A DNA stretch of 35,216 nucleotides from Purshia tridentata (lineage: Eukaryota; Streptophyta; Magnoliopsida; Rosales; Rosaceae), in assembly GCA_003254885.1 (NCBI GenBank), contig QANT01001546.1, forward strand, positions 1 through 35,216. Direction: 5' to 3'. Shown here piece by piece: positions 20,356-31,600 of the stretch. A program made the translations under genes and the position numbers. Numbering within the stretch: the first letter of the stretch is position 1; each line of letters opens with the position of its first letter. The notes beneath the pieces are model-generated. The model saw nothing but the letters and a program-made list of their open reading frames with translations. It was not told where the DNA came from and searched no databases.

Positions 20356-22979
20356 GGCATTTGGGCTTCAAATAACTAATTTTGGGGTTTAATTAATTGG
20401 TATTGGGTTGGGTTTTAATTAATTAAAGATTTAATAATAGTTTTTTATAAGGGTTTTAATTAATTGATATGGGTTTCAAATAATTTCTATGTATTAAAGT
20501 TTCAATTAATTTAGTAATATCATCATATGATTATGCTTATTATATTTATGTTAATTTTTTTAAATGGTTTCTTAATTAGTAATTTATTTATCCAGGAAAT
20601 TATTTCAACTTCAAATTCTAATGAGGTTGATGAAATTGAAGTGAATGATCGTGCTCCATTATGGAAGCATGTCAAAAAAATTGAGAAAATGGGGAATGCC
20701 GGAGGAAATACTATGTTTACATGCAATTTTTGTGGAGTTAATTTTACCGGATCGTACTCTAGAGTGTATAGTCATCTATTACAAATTCCGGGAAAATGAG
20801 TTAGTAAATGCAAGAAATCAACACCACATTTGCCGGAGTTGCAAAGAGTAGTAGAAGAGGCTAAAAGAAAGGTGCAACAATCTTTACCTAGACATGTTCC
20901 TTTACCCAAAGCATCTTCTTCTAGTGGTACTATGCAATCTATGCGAATGAATTCAATATATGAAGATGTTGAAGCACCAAAGAAGAGGAAGGGAATGAGT
21001 GGAGCTATTGAGAAAGCCTTCAACATGGCTGCTAGAGAAGAATTGGATGGTGACATTGCAAGAATGTTTTACACGGGTGGTTTATCATTTCACTTTGCAA
21101 GGAACCCTCATTATGTGCGTTCATACGCTCGTGCTTGTTCCAACCCAATTCTAGGTTATGTCCCTCCAGGTTACAATAGATTGCGAACTACACTTCTCCA
21201 AAAAGAGAAGGCCAATATTGAGAAGGTGTTAGAACCAATTAAGAGTACATGGACCGAGAAGGGTGTTAGTATATGCAGTGATGGGTGGTCAGATTCACAA
21301 AGAAGACCTCTTATTAATATTATGGCTACTTGTGAAAGTGGGCCTATGTTCTTAAAAGCAATAAATTGTGAAGGTACTCAAAAAGACAAGTTCTACATTT
21401 CTAACTTGCTTATCGAGACTATCAAGGATATTGGTCCACAAAATGTGGTTCAAGTAATTACTGATAATGCTCCAGTTTGCAAGGTGGTTGGATTACTCAT
21501 TGAAGCCAATTTTCCACACATCTTTTGGACACCATGTGTTGTCCATACCCTTAATCTTGCTTTGAAGGGAATCTGCTCACCATCTACAAGTCCAAGATAT
21601 GATGATATTATGTTCCAATGTGGTTGGATTGAAAAGATTTCTGAAAATGCTTTCATGATAAAACATTTTATCATGAACCATAGTATGAGATTGGCCATGT
21701 TTAATAACCATTGCAAATTGAAGTTGCTTTCAGTTGCTGAAACACGCTTTGCCTCCACAATTGTGATGCTTAAAAGGTTTAGGCAAATAAAGCAAGGCTT
21801 GGAGCACATGGTGATTAGTGACGAATGGGATTCATATAAAGAAGATGATATGGAAAAAGCAAGAAGCATCAAGGATAAGATACTAGATGAGGACTTTTGG
21901 AGTGACATTGACTATATACTTAGCTTTACCTCTCCAATTTATGAGATGCTTAGAAAGGCCAATACGGATACACCTTGTCTTCACTTGATTTATGAGTGGT
22001 GGGATTCTATGATAGAGAAAGTGAAAGAGGCTATTTATAAAAGAGAAGGCAGATAACTTTATGAAGAATCAAGGTTTTATGATGTTGTGCATGGAATTTT
22101 AGTGGAGCGATGGACAAAGAGTAGTACACCATTTCATTGTTTGGCACATTCTTTAAATCCTAGGTAACTATCTTTAATGTCTTTACTACTTAGTAAATTT
22201 TTTATATTTGGTTTTGTTCATATAATCTTATTATTTGTTAATTACCACTATGTTTAGGTATTATAGCAAGGAATGGCTTGGTGAGGCTCCCAATCGTGTT
22301 GCTCCCCACAAAGACATGGAGATCTCAAATGAAAGAAAAAAATGTATCAAGAGATATTTTGGTATTGAATCGGAGCGAAGAAGTTTCAATATGGAGTATG
22401 GTTGTTTTTCAGCATGCTTTGGAGATTTTTCAAGTGGTGATTCTATTAATGATAGAGCTTTTATGCCTCTGGCTCTATGGTGGGTTGTCCATGGATCTTC
22501 TACACCAACCCTCCAATCCATAGCTTTGAAGCTACTTGGACAACCTTGTGTCCTCTTCGTGTTGTGAAAGAAATTGGAGCACATATAATTTTATACACTC
22601 AATGAAAAGGAACCAAATAACACCACAAAGAGCAGAAGATTTGGTGTATGTGCATTATAACCTTCGTCTTTTATCAAGGAAAAGCCCAATCTACCATGAA
22701 GGTGTGTCTCAGATGTGGGATGTTGGAGGAGATGGATTTGATTCCATGGAATTGGAGAATGCTGGAATGCTTGAAATTGCAAACCTTTCCCTTGATGAAC
22801 CCAAATTAGAGGCCATGCTGTTTACCGATGATGGTGATGATGATGATGTTGAATGAAATTGATTGAGAACTTGTGTTTTATTTGGTTCAATGTTTTATGT
22901 AGTGTTTTATTTGGAACTCATTTTATGAATTATGGTGTGTTTTTATTGAGATAATTAGATTTGTCATTTGAGTTATATT

Positions 22980-23110
22980 TTTTTGTGTATATATATATAT
23001 ATATATAATTATATATTATTTTAATTGATGTATCCTAGCCGTATCGGTGCAATGGTTTTTGGAGATTTGTTGTATCGCCGTATCAGTGCCGTATCCATAT
23101 CGGTGCTTCC
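22980..23110. promoter_or_regulatory. hAT 3' subterminal region with GTATCGG motifs and an AT microsatellite
   Basis: About six GTATC-type motifs (GTATCC, CCGTATCGG, GTATCGCCGTATCAG, CCGTATCC, ATATCGG) lie between 23030 and 23110, mirroring the left side. A (TA)n run at 22987-23007 precedes them. Confidence 0.65.
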
Positions 23111-23113
23111 TAG
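23098..23113. repeat. hAT right terminal inverted repeat
   Basis: TATCGGTGCTTCCTAG; pairs with 19532-19547 (14 of 16). Confidence 0.88.
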
Positions 23114-23121
23114 TTCTCTTC
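23114..23121. repeat. hAT target-site duplication, right copy
   Basis: TTCTCTTC, identical to 19524-19531. Confidence 0.9.
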
Positions 23122-25606
23122 CTTTCTCTTCTTCTCTCTTTTCAGGTTTGGTTCTTTAAACACGCACGCACACCCCACCGCCTTCACACTCACACACACC
23201 TCACTGCCTCACTCTCACACACTCACTCACTTAAGCCTAGCCAATCACATGCTTTCCTCCCTAAGAAGGAAAGCTCATACACACACACACAAACTACTGT
23301 CAGAAGTTGCTAGAAATGAGTCCAGTAGCTTCCCATATATAATTTTTTTTAAATATAATATATGTCTAATAAAACTAAATTTGTATAAATATAAATATTA
23401 ACATAAACATAAATGTAATTAATTTAAAATATTAAACACAATTTTCATTGTTCAAAAATCTAAGTTATTACAAATCAACTGGAAAGTATGAACCAAATAC
23501 TAGGGATATGTTTAAGTATTGAACAATGGGGTTGGAAATGGTTTAGTAGGGAGATGAACGGAATAATAGGAGCTGGATTTCTGGGTTGTTCCTGGAATTG
23601 AGACTAAAGATGCAGGAAGGCCAGCCAGCGTCATCTTGTGGAATGCCTTAGAATTATGGTCTATTAAGAAAAAGGTGGGATGGGGTTAATAATGGTGAGG
23701 TTTAAAAAATGGAAAAAAGGTCAATAAAATAATAAATTTGGATGGTGGTCTTCTAAGGACACCAAAGATACATGTGATCACTACATAAATATGAATTTGG
23801 ATACAAACTTGATCTCGGCAAAAAATTGAGCTTTCTTTAAATGGGTTAGTGCGAATGGGTTTTGTGGTTTAGACAATCTCAGCCATTTTATCCCTTTGGT
23901 CATGATATATTAACTAGACCGGAACATAATACACTGATCAAGAGATTGGATTGGAACTCTTCGGTTGGCCTAATGGGAGACTGGTATCGGAACCTGCATT
24001 TCGGTAGACTGACATTCTAGTAAACCGAACCCTTAGTTCGATTCGGTCCGAATTGGCCCTGGACTGAAAATCTATTTGGGCTTTTTTTTAGGCCTTTTTT
24101 TAGTATTTTGGGCCACTTTTATGCTAATGCCACATTTATAATAATATAACAGGATAAATTTATAATACTATAATAATTATGGTAATTAGTTTTACATTTT
24201 TAATATAGAAATGTAAAAAATGCTAGTCTATTCCAGTCTATGCTAGTCTAGGTTCAGTTTCTGGTTTTTCGGTCAAACCGCCCCACTCCTATGATTGATT
24301 AATGAATATCCAAAGATCCAGGCTATTCGAACATCCTTTAGTACTGAGTTGATCATCTTTGAACCATTCGACAATAGTGTACCAAAATGTTTGTATTATT
24401 TCAGTAAACTATTGTCGAATGACACAAATATACAAAAGAGTTCGGTAATTAGCCACCGAAATAACACAAACATTTCAATAATTATTGTTGAATGATCTAA
24501 GGATAGTCAACTTAGTAATTTAGGGTGGCTGGAATAGATTTGGCCATATCCAAATAATCGACTTGGATTGGACTTGGATGATACAAGTGGGCGTTGTTAC
24601 TTAAACAACCTTGGACTTGGGCCGTGGCAATTTGGGCCTTAATAATGCAATTGTCCCAATGCTAATTTATGGTGTAAACAAACATAAACCAATTTGCCTC
24701 TCCCCCCACCCACTCCATTTGCACTTATAATCTCATTTTAGAGTTGGCGAGCTTTGGAGGTCTTGAGTTGTAGCAAAGATGATGAAGCTTTGGCGCCTCT
24801 TCTCCTCCTCCAATTACCAACTCTATTTTCTTTCATGCTTTTTCTTTTTCTTTAATATGAGAGTGAACCATATGCTTATTTTCGCTAAACCTTGAAAATA
24901 TAGCATTAGAAGAAAAAAAATAAAAAAATCTTGTTTAGAAAGTTGAGCTCAAAGAATTAATTATTTAAACCATTAATAACTAATGGTGTAATGCATTTGA
25001 CATTTTCAGTTAATTTATTTTAAGAAATCAGATAGATAAACGCAAATTATTAAATGAAATAGACAAACCATTCTAAGCTTCTTCCTTTGTTTATATATTT
25101 ACTCTTAGCTTCCTCTTATTTTAAGTCCACTTCTAAATAAAATTAATGATTCCTTATCCCTATTGATTAGAAATTTATAATTTTATAATTCTACCACGTA
25201 GAAATTTTGGATCAAGTAATATCAAAGTATCAGATCTGACAGTGATGTATGACTTCTGGTAAAAAAACTTGTAGGTCCTTTTATTCAATCACAGAAAGCC
25301 AACCAAATGGTGATGGGGTGTCTGTTTTGTGTGTGCGAAAATCTGAAACACAAGCAATCAGTGTCGGGTTTTTCTGATTGAGACACGTATGGATTAGAGT
25401 ATAGACATCTCTGGTCAAATTCTCCTCAATGAGGAGTCCTCACTGCTTTGCCCACGTGTCCAACAATCAAAGGCCTCACAAAGTTGGGATGTCATCTCTA
25501 TGAATACATATATATACACAACTGTTACACTTTTTACTGTTACACTATACACACCATTTTTTCTTGATAATCAAGGACATGAACACTATACACATTAATT
25601 AATTAG
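23122..25606. other. Intergenic, no gene seen
   Basis: Holds CA/CT-rich low-complexity DNA (23160-23295), a segment dense in TTCGGT/ACCGAA motifs (about 23955-24290) that may be a decayed MITE, a small imperfect hairpin at 24361-24496, and the 3' flank of the RDR gene at the right. No open frame resembles a known protein. Confidence 0.5.
24361..24496. repeat. Imperfect inverted repeat (hairpin)
   Basis: CATTCGACAATAGT (about 24366) is inverted as ACTATTGTCGAATG (about 24409). A larger pairing joins ATGTTTGTATTATTTCAGT (about 24388) with ACCGAAATAACACAAACATT (about 24456). No protein is encoded; it is probably a small MITE or MITE relic. Confidence 0.5.
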
Positions 25607-28600
25607 TTACAAAACCTCCTTCAAAATGGAGGGTAAAGCAATAACCAGCCTTTCACCTTGTTTTGAAGCGTACATGGCGTGAAGCTTGAACAGAGCTGGA
25701 CCTGCAACTTTCCATACAAAGCCACATTTACTGGGAGATCTTTCACTCCTAGCCCAGTCATACCACAAATGGTATATAGCAAGTGCCTCGTTAAGTACTT
25801 CATCCATGGCCCTTGTACACTTCTCAAAGTCCTCAGCACCATACAGAAACTACAATGTTAAAGATAATTGAGCAGTTGGCCAAACAAAAACAGTAAACAT
25901 TACTAATCCCAAAATGTGTGTTTGTCATGAATGATCAAGAAATATGAAGCTAAAAGCTGTCACCTTTTTATACTTCATAATGACCTCGTCGGCAGCCTGA
26001 TTTTTGCGCTCTTTATTCTCGTCTTTCATGGCAGAGCTCATCTCACTCCTATACTGTTGGAAGTGTGTCTTCCACTTGATCAAGCTGTTCTCAGGGACTT
26101 CAACATCGAAGGCAGGAAGTTTCTCAACTTCTGAATAGGAGGAGGCAGGAAGCATGTTACAGGATCACAAATCTTGTTTGTTCACATGAATTTAATTTCA
26201 ATAACCAGCTAAATAATATTAGACTATTTTTATCACCTTTGGTACAAGGATCTTCTGTTTGATAAGCATCCACTGTGTCATATATTAATCCCAAAATGGA
26301 AGTTGAAGTATAAGAATTTTTCTTCTCCATGTAATGTGGGAACGCTGTTACCTTCAATTCTTTGGGAACTTCAACCTGTTACACACAAGTTAAAGCCAAT
26401 CAACTGAAAGCAAAATAGACTTCAGAAATCAAGGATCATGCCAACTGTAAATAACTGAGAACTGGCTACTGATTTAGTGATTTCTCATTCTAATGCATGA
26501 ACGTACGAACAGCATGGGAAAGAATTAAGGAAGAGCTGAAGATGGATAAAATGCTCCAAAATCCAACCAGAATGTTGTAGAAAAATTAAATTAGTGAATA
26601 GGATAGTCTGGGCCTCTGGCTAGGGTCATGCTTCAAACAATTAAACACAATCAGTCCTCTGAAATGTTTGGTTAGACACACAATTAGCATATTTAGACAA
26701 CACATGATTGCATGGTCAAACTAGCACCACCAACAAAAAAACACACAACTAACCTTTTCACCTTTTTTTGGTGCATCTAGAGCATCATAGTATATATTGA
26801 TCAACCGCAGTATATTTGCCTTCACAAGGTTTTTCTCATCGATATTACTATCTTCTAGTGTCAAAAAGCGGTCCATCAATGCCAGCCAGTTATCAGATGC
26901 CTCACCCATAGCAAAACTGAAACAGCAGAAATTAAGAAATTTTTATGTACTAGAATATAACTCACAATGGATGTGCATCCCAAATTTAATACAAACATTA
27001 ATTCGAGAATAAACAGTACTGCAAACCATAGTCAAAGAATGCTGTCTCAGTTCCAACAACAAAGAGAGAGATCCTACATTCAATACCATATCAAGCAGTA
27101 TGAAAACTATTCTGATCCGTTTTTAAGAGTTGAAAATAAAATTTTAATTTGGCATGGTTATATGGATAGCAATAATTATTTATACAAGCAGAAAATTGGA
27201 TTTCTCGTTCAATAATTATTTGAAACTTCATAATGGTCACCAACATTTGATTAAATAAGAAAAATTATAATTGGAAGTTTTCACATTGCCTCACAATCCA
27301 CATGTAATTCTTGACAATACTGAAAGGTTTTGTTTAAGATAAAAGTATTAAAAGATTGAGCAAATAGATGATAGGACACTTTGGGAATCTAATAAAACCA
27401 GAATTTCAATTTAATATAAATACAAAGTCAAATTGATACCTTGGTTCAAACCTAGTACATAAGAATAGTTTAAAGAGCTCATCTTCCAGGTCTTCCTTCG
27501 TAAGGTCTGCTGGTTTCTTCTTTTTGGCCAAAAGATCAGCTGGCTTAGGAGTTGATGAAGTTGGAACCCAAGGTTCACTTGGTTTGAAAAATTCCAACAG
27601 CTGAAATAATTCCAATAATAAGCATTAAATATAAAAAGAAAATTAGGTAACATCAATGAATTTATGAACATAACTATCCTCTAAGAACTTTGGCCTTTTT
27701 TGATGTTCAAACACATTGTGAGCTGAAGTGTTAGGGTCCAACATTTTCTTCTTGAATCAGTTCAATAGTTCAAAATACTACATTAACAGAGACTCAGCTT
27801 TTGAAGAGACTTGAGTGATAAATTAGACCATTGACATTGTTCTAACATGTTCTCACATCAGTATGGAAACAATTGAAGTGCAATGCAGGCCAGCCAAATA
27901 AAGATTTAGAAAAGAACATGGGCTGTCCAATGCTTGAACCTTTTTAAATCCCATTTTTTATTCCTTGGCATGAAATGGATGGCATATAAGAAATTATTTA
28001 CAATGGATCATGGATGGCACATTATAGTTAAGAGGTATGATAAGCAATTATTTACAATTTTAGGCATAAATTGGTCAAGATTTCTAGTATCTTTGCACGT
28101 TGATCTTAAAATCAATGATAAAAAGGTTTACATAAAACAACTTATTCACAAGTTCTGAACAACTGCAAGAAGAATCTGATGACTGAGATGATTGTAATAT
28201 ATAAATGAAACGATGATGGTACCAGGGAATAGACAACTGAAATGAAAAAAATAAGGAAACTACAATAGTGAAAAGCTAGAGAATTGATTCACAATAAAAA
28301 CAAAATATGATTGTAATATATAAATGAAACGATGACGGCACCAGGGAAAAAAAACTGAAATGAAAAAATTAAGGATACTACCATAGTGAAAAGCTAGAGA
28401 ATTGATTGACAACAAAAACAAAATATGATTGTTTAAACATAAGCAAAGCGCTATGAGGAAAAACTATCCTACCAAACACCAATTCTGTTTTTTAATATCT
28501 ATCCCTTATTAATATTATTTTTATAATGGAAAACAGTTTACCAAAAGGGCCTAAGGAATTCACTGGTCAGATATAAAACTTGCTGTAAATGCCAACCTGA

Positions 28601-31600
28601 GGGTTTCTGGAGACCCAGTAGCGATCACCGTCAAAATCTCCACCACTCATTTCATCAGCAACGGAACGTTTACCTTTGCAAGAGAAGAATATAGCGTACT
28701 TGGCATTTCCAACACAAGATTCCATCTCCTTCACATAGGTGGCCTTTAAAACGTGAATATCACCAAAGTGTATACCAGGATTCCGGTACACTAACACTTT
28801 CCCCGACATTTGTCCATTGTCACTACATATAGCATTAGGCCCAAAAAACACCCTCAAAATATAAGTGAACCATACTCAAGAAAATTAACATAGGATAATC
28901 AAGAAAAAAAAAATGCATCAATAACAACTTTAGTATAAAAAGTACAATTATCAGACCTAGAAAAAAATACTATTAAAAAAAGAAAATATAGTAGCATACC
29001 ATATGCTAGAAACAGATCTACATGGGACAATAGTTCATAATCTAATAAATCACAAAAAAAAATAATGTCCCTAAAATTATCAAATAATTTGCTGTCATCT
29101 GACTCAGTTCTGAACATAATTTGTATAAACCTTTTCACCAAACTGCAAATATTACAATTATGGATTGCTTCCAATACAAGTGGATAACTTTACACCTTTA
29201 ATATAGTTACCTATGTTTCATCAGAAATGTAACCAAATTAATTAATTTATTTCATTTATCATACAACTTTTAATTCAAGCAACATATTTTCTAAATCATT
29301 GCAGGGTATGAACTAGAGAAGTGAGGCATTGTTATGCTATGCAATACAAAGACAAATGTGAAAGTACAATGAAATGAATAATTCAAGTTAATCTTTGAGG
29401 GTAACAGATATCAAATATGTTATCAAATCATTGTATGGGTTTTATATAACAGGGAGAAAAACATGCCAGAAATCATACGTACAGGATAATACAAACTTCA
29501 TCTTCATTCAAAGTCCCTGTTGGATCAGCTGTCCCCATCAAATAATAACACTCAGGAATATGAAGTTTACCCTGTTTAAGACTCTTCTTTTCCTCTTTCA
29601 TTAGGATTGACAAACGATATTGCAAATATGATTCTTCAAGAGGAATACCACATAAGATCATTCCTGTCACATTGTAATTGTCATCTATCTCACCATGGTT
29701 AGTAGCAACTGCAAAAACAGATATTGTGGTCAGGAAATCCATGAAGTAAAATTAGTGTGAGAAGTAAGTGAAACTTAAAAGAAATAGAAAATTGCTAGAA
29801 TGCATTTAACCCATCGACTGATACAAACTAGAAATTGGCTGCTAATGTGATCCCAAATAATCCAAAAAGAAAGAGAAAAGTTATTGGCATTTTTTCAGTT
29901 CTAAGCAATATCATCTTAACACCTCTGAATGCTGCACGCTTATTGCAGAAAACATCCTGAGCGTCTTCCAAAGCTTTCATAAGTATATCCAAGAAAAATT
30001 GCTTTGGCACTCCTCCATGGCACAGAAGTACAATTAAATTCCTCGACAAAAATGTCTTCCCAGGTGGATTACTGGAAGATAAAAACTTGAATTTAAAAGC
30101 AAAAACCTTGATACAGGGCAACAGATTTCACATCAACTGCTGAAAGCAAAAGCAATGCAAATTGTGCAAATATAATTGTTAAATTGAGGGATAGACCTTG
30201 TTCCAACAATCTCGAATGAATTCACTGTCTGACCAACTGAAATTTTTGGATCTGTCTCAACTTTAACCATTGATGGTCGAACTTCAATTGTTTTTGGTGG
30301 CAGCTACAAAGTTTGATACAGAAGATTTAAATCAGTGTAAAATATTAGAAAAATAAGAGAATGAAGAGAAGACTAATAATCAGAAGTTCAGAACTAAGAA
30401 ACTATTCCTTAAATTTTTCATTATGATTAAGCATGAACTTCTTATTAGGATCATATTACTTCCATTTACTTCTGTGATGAAACCACATTTTAATTAACAA
30501 GGATAGAATTGGGAGTGTCACGTCCACCTGAACAGTACAAAGAAAGAATGCTCCAACTGAGATTTAAAAACATCATCAGGGTCATGTCTGTAATGTTGTC
30601 TATTAATTTACATTCCTACCCATGGTTTAAATGATCCTTTCCAATAAGAACACTTGGTAACAATAAAAACCAAATGACAAACCTTTTTGCATTTGTACTG
30701 AGTTAAGGTTGTACTGCATTCATAATTGCCATCTGGGTCCATGTTAGCATAAACTAAAACTCCAGTGAAAAATTTGGATAAGGATCTCTTTGCTAAAAAA
30801 ATGACAAAATAATCAATCTAAATGGATTCTTTAAGGGTCCTTTTGGATGGAAAGATTTAAATGAGGGATTTGGATTTGAGTCTTAGTGTAAATGGCTGAA
30901 TTGGACTTCAGAAATATCAATTGCTTAGAGAATTATTTAGAGCCCAACTCTTTTCCTAACTTGTTTCCCAACTCTATATATCTCTCACATGAGGTGGGAC
31001 CAATAATATTGTGAGACCCATGTAGGACCCACGCATGTGGAAGACTTGGGAAAAGGGTTGGGTTATATAAATTTGATTATTTAGCAAAACTATTTTTAAT
31101 ACTAGAGAGAAAGTGTTATTTTAACTCACACGTTTTTGTTAAATAATCAATTTTATATATGGATTTTGTTAGCATAAGAAATTAATATTCTCCAAAATCC
31201 AATTAAGCAATTTACTTTCAATTAAATGGAATCAATGACTTCCAGTTGACACATGAACATACATGGAGAAGCTCTCTCACTCTCTCTCTCTCTCACACAC
31301 GCACACACTCACACGCAGAAATGAATGGACAAATGCATAGTGTGTTTTTTACAATATGACAAACAATGTGGTGAATATTAGAAAATTGTAATCATAAAAC
31401 TTGGAATCAAGTGGGCTGCCAAAAGAAGTAAATTTTAATATGAGGGCATTCCATAAGAAAATGACTGATACCATACCATGTTGTTGACAAGAACAGTTCC
31501 CTTAACAGCAGCGCCATTTTCATAAAGTCGGAACTGTATGAGCAAAGGCTACAGAGGGGAGGAGGGGGAGAGGGGAAAACAAAAGCAAAATGAAAATGAG

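Larger units (their letters stand above)
19969..22856 (+). pseudogene. hAT-family transposase, three disabling lesions
   Basis: Inferred three-exon gene: 19969-20016, 20596-22163 and 22258-22856, all with GT-AG introns and matching phases. Domains in order: a short N-terminus; a BED zinc finger (CNFCGVNFTGSYSRVYSHLL, 20722-20781); a nuclear-type basic patch PKKRKG (20980-20995); a DUF659/transposase core with ICSDGWSDSQRRPLINIMA (about 21271-21327), VITDNAP and PCVVHTLNLALKGI (21533-21574); and the C-terminal hAT dimerisation region SSSCCERNWSTYNFIHSMKR ending in an acidic tail. Lesions: a TGA at 20797-20799 where the family has Gly (GK-G); a TAA at 22054-22056, probably from CAA; and one extra base at about 22547-22550 that shifts the frame just before SSSCCERNW. 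All else reads through, so it has decayed only recently. It acted, in its intact form, by cutting and pasting this element. Confidence 0.9.
19532..23113 (+). mobile_element. Complete but inactive hAT transposon (3582 bp)
   Basis: Both ends can be placed exactly. The left inverted repeat CAAGGAAGCACGGATA (19532-19547) and the right repeat (23098-23113, reverse complement CTAGGAAGCACCGATA) match at 14 of 16 positions and are bracketed by a perfect 8-bp duplication. The subterminal regions carry many GTATCGG/CCGATAC motifs. The element encodes one hAT-type transposase with a BED zinc finger, a DUF659-like domain and a C-terminal dimerisation domain, now broken. The perfect target duplication suggests a fairly recent insertion or little decay at the edges. 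Confidence 0.93.

Noticed and set aside
20075..20371. 98-codon minus-strand frame with repeated NHHIY segments
   Set aside because: The protein repeat is just the translation of the intronic tandem duplications in the hAT element.
21450..21908. 152-codon minus-strand frame inside the transposase
   Set aside because: Shadow of the conserved transposase frame on the plus strand.
23047..23313. 88-codon frame spanning the right hAT end
   Set aside because: It crosses the transposon boundary and consists of CA/CT repeats.
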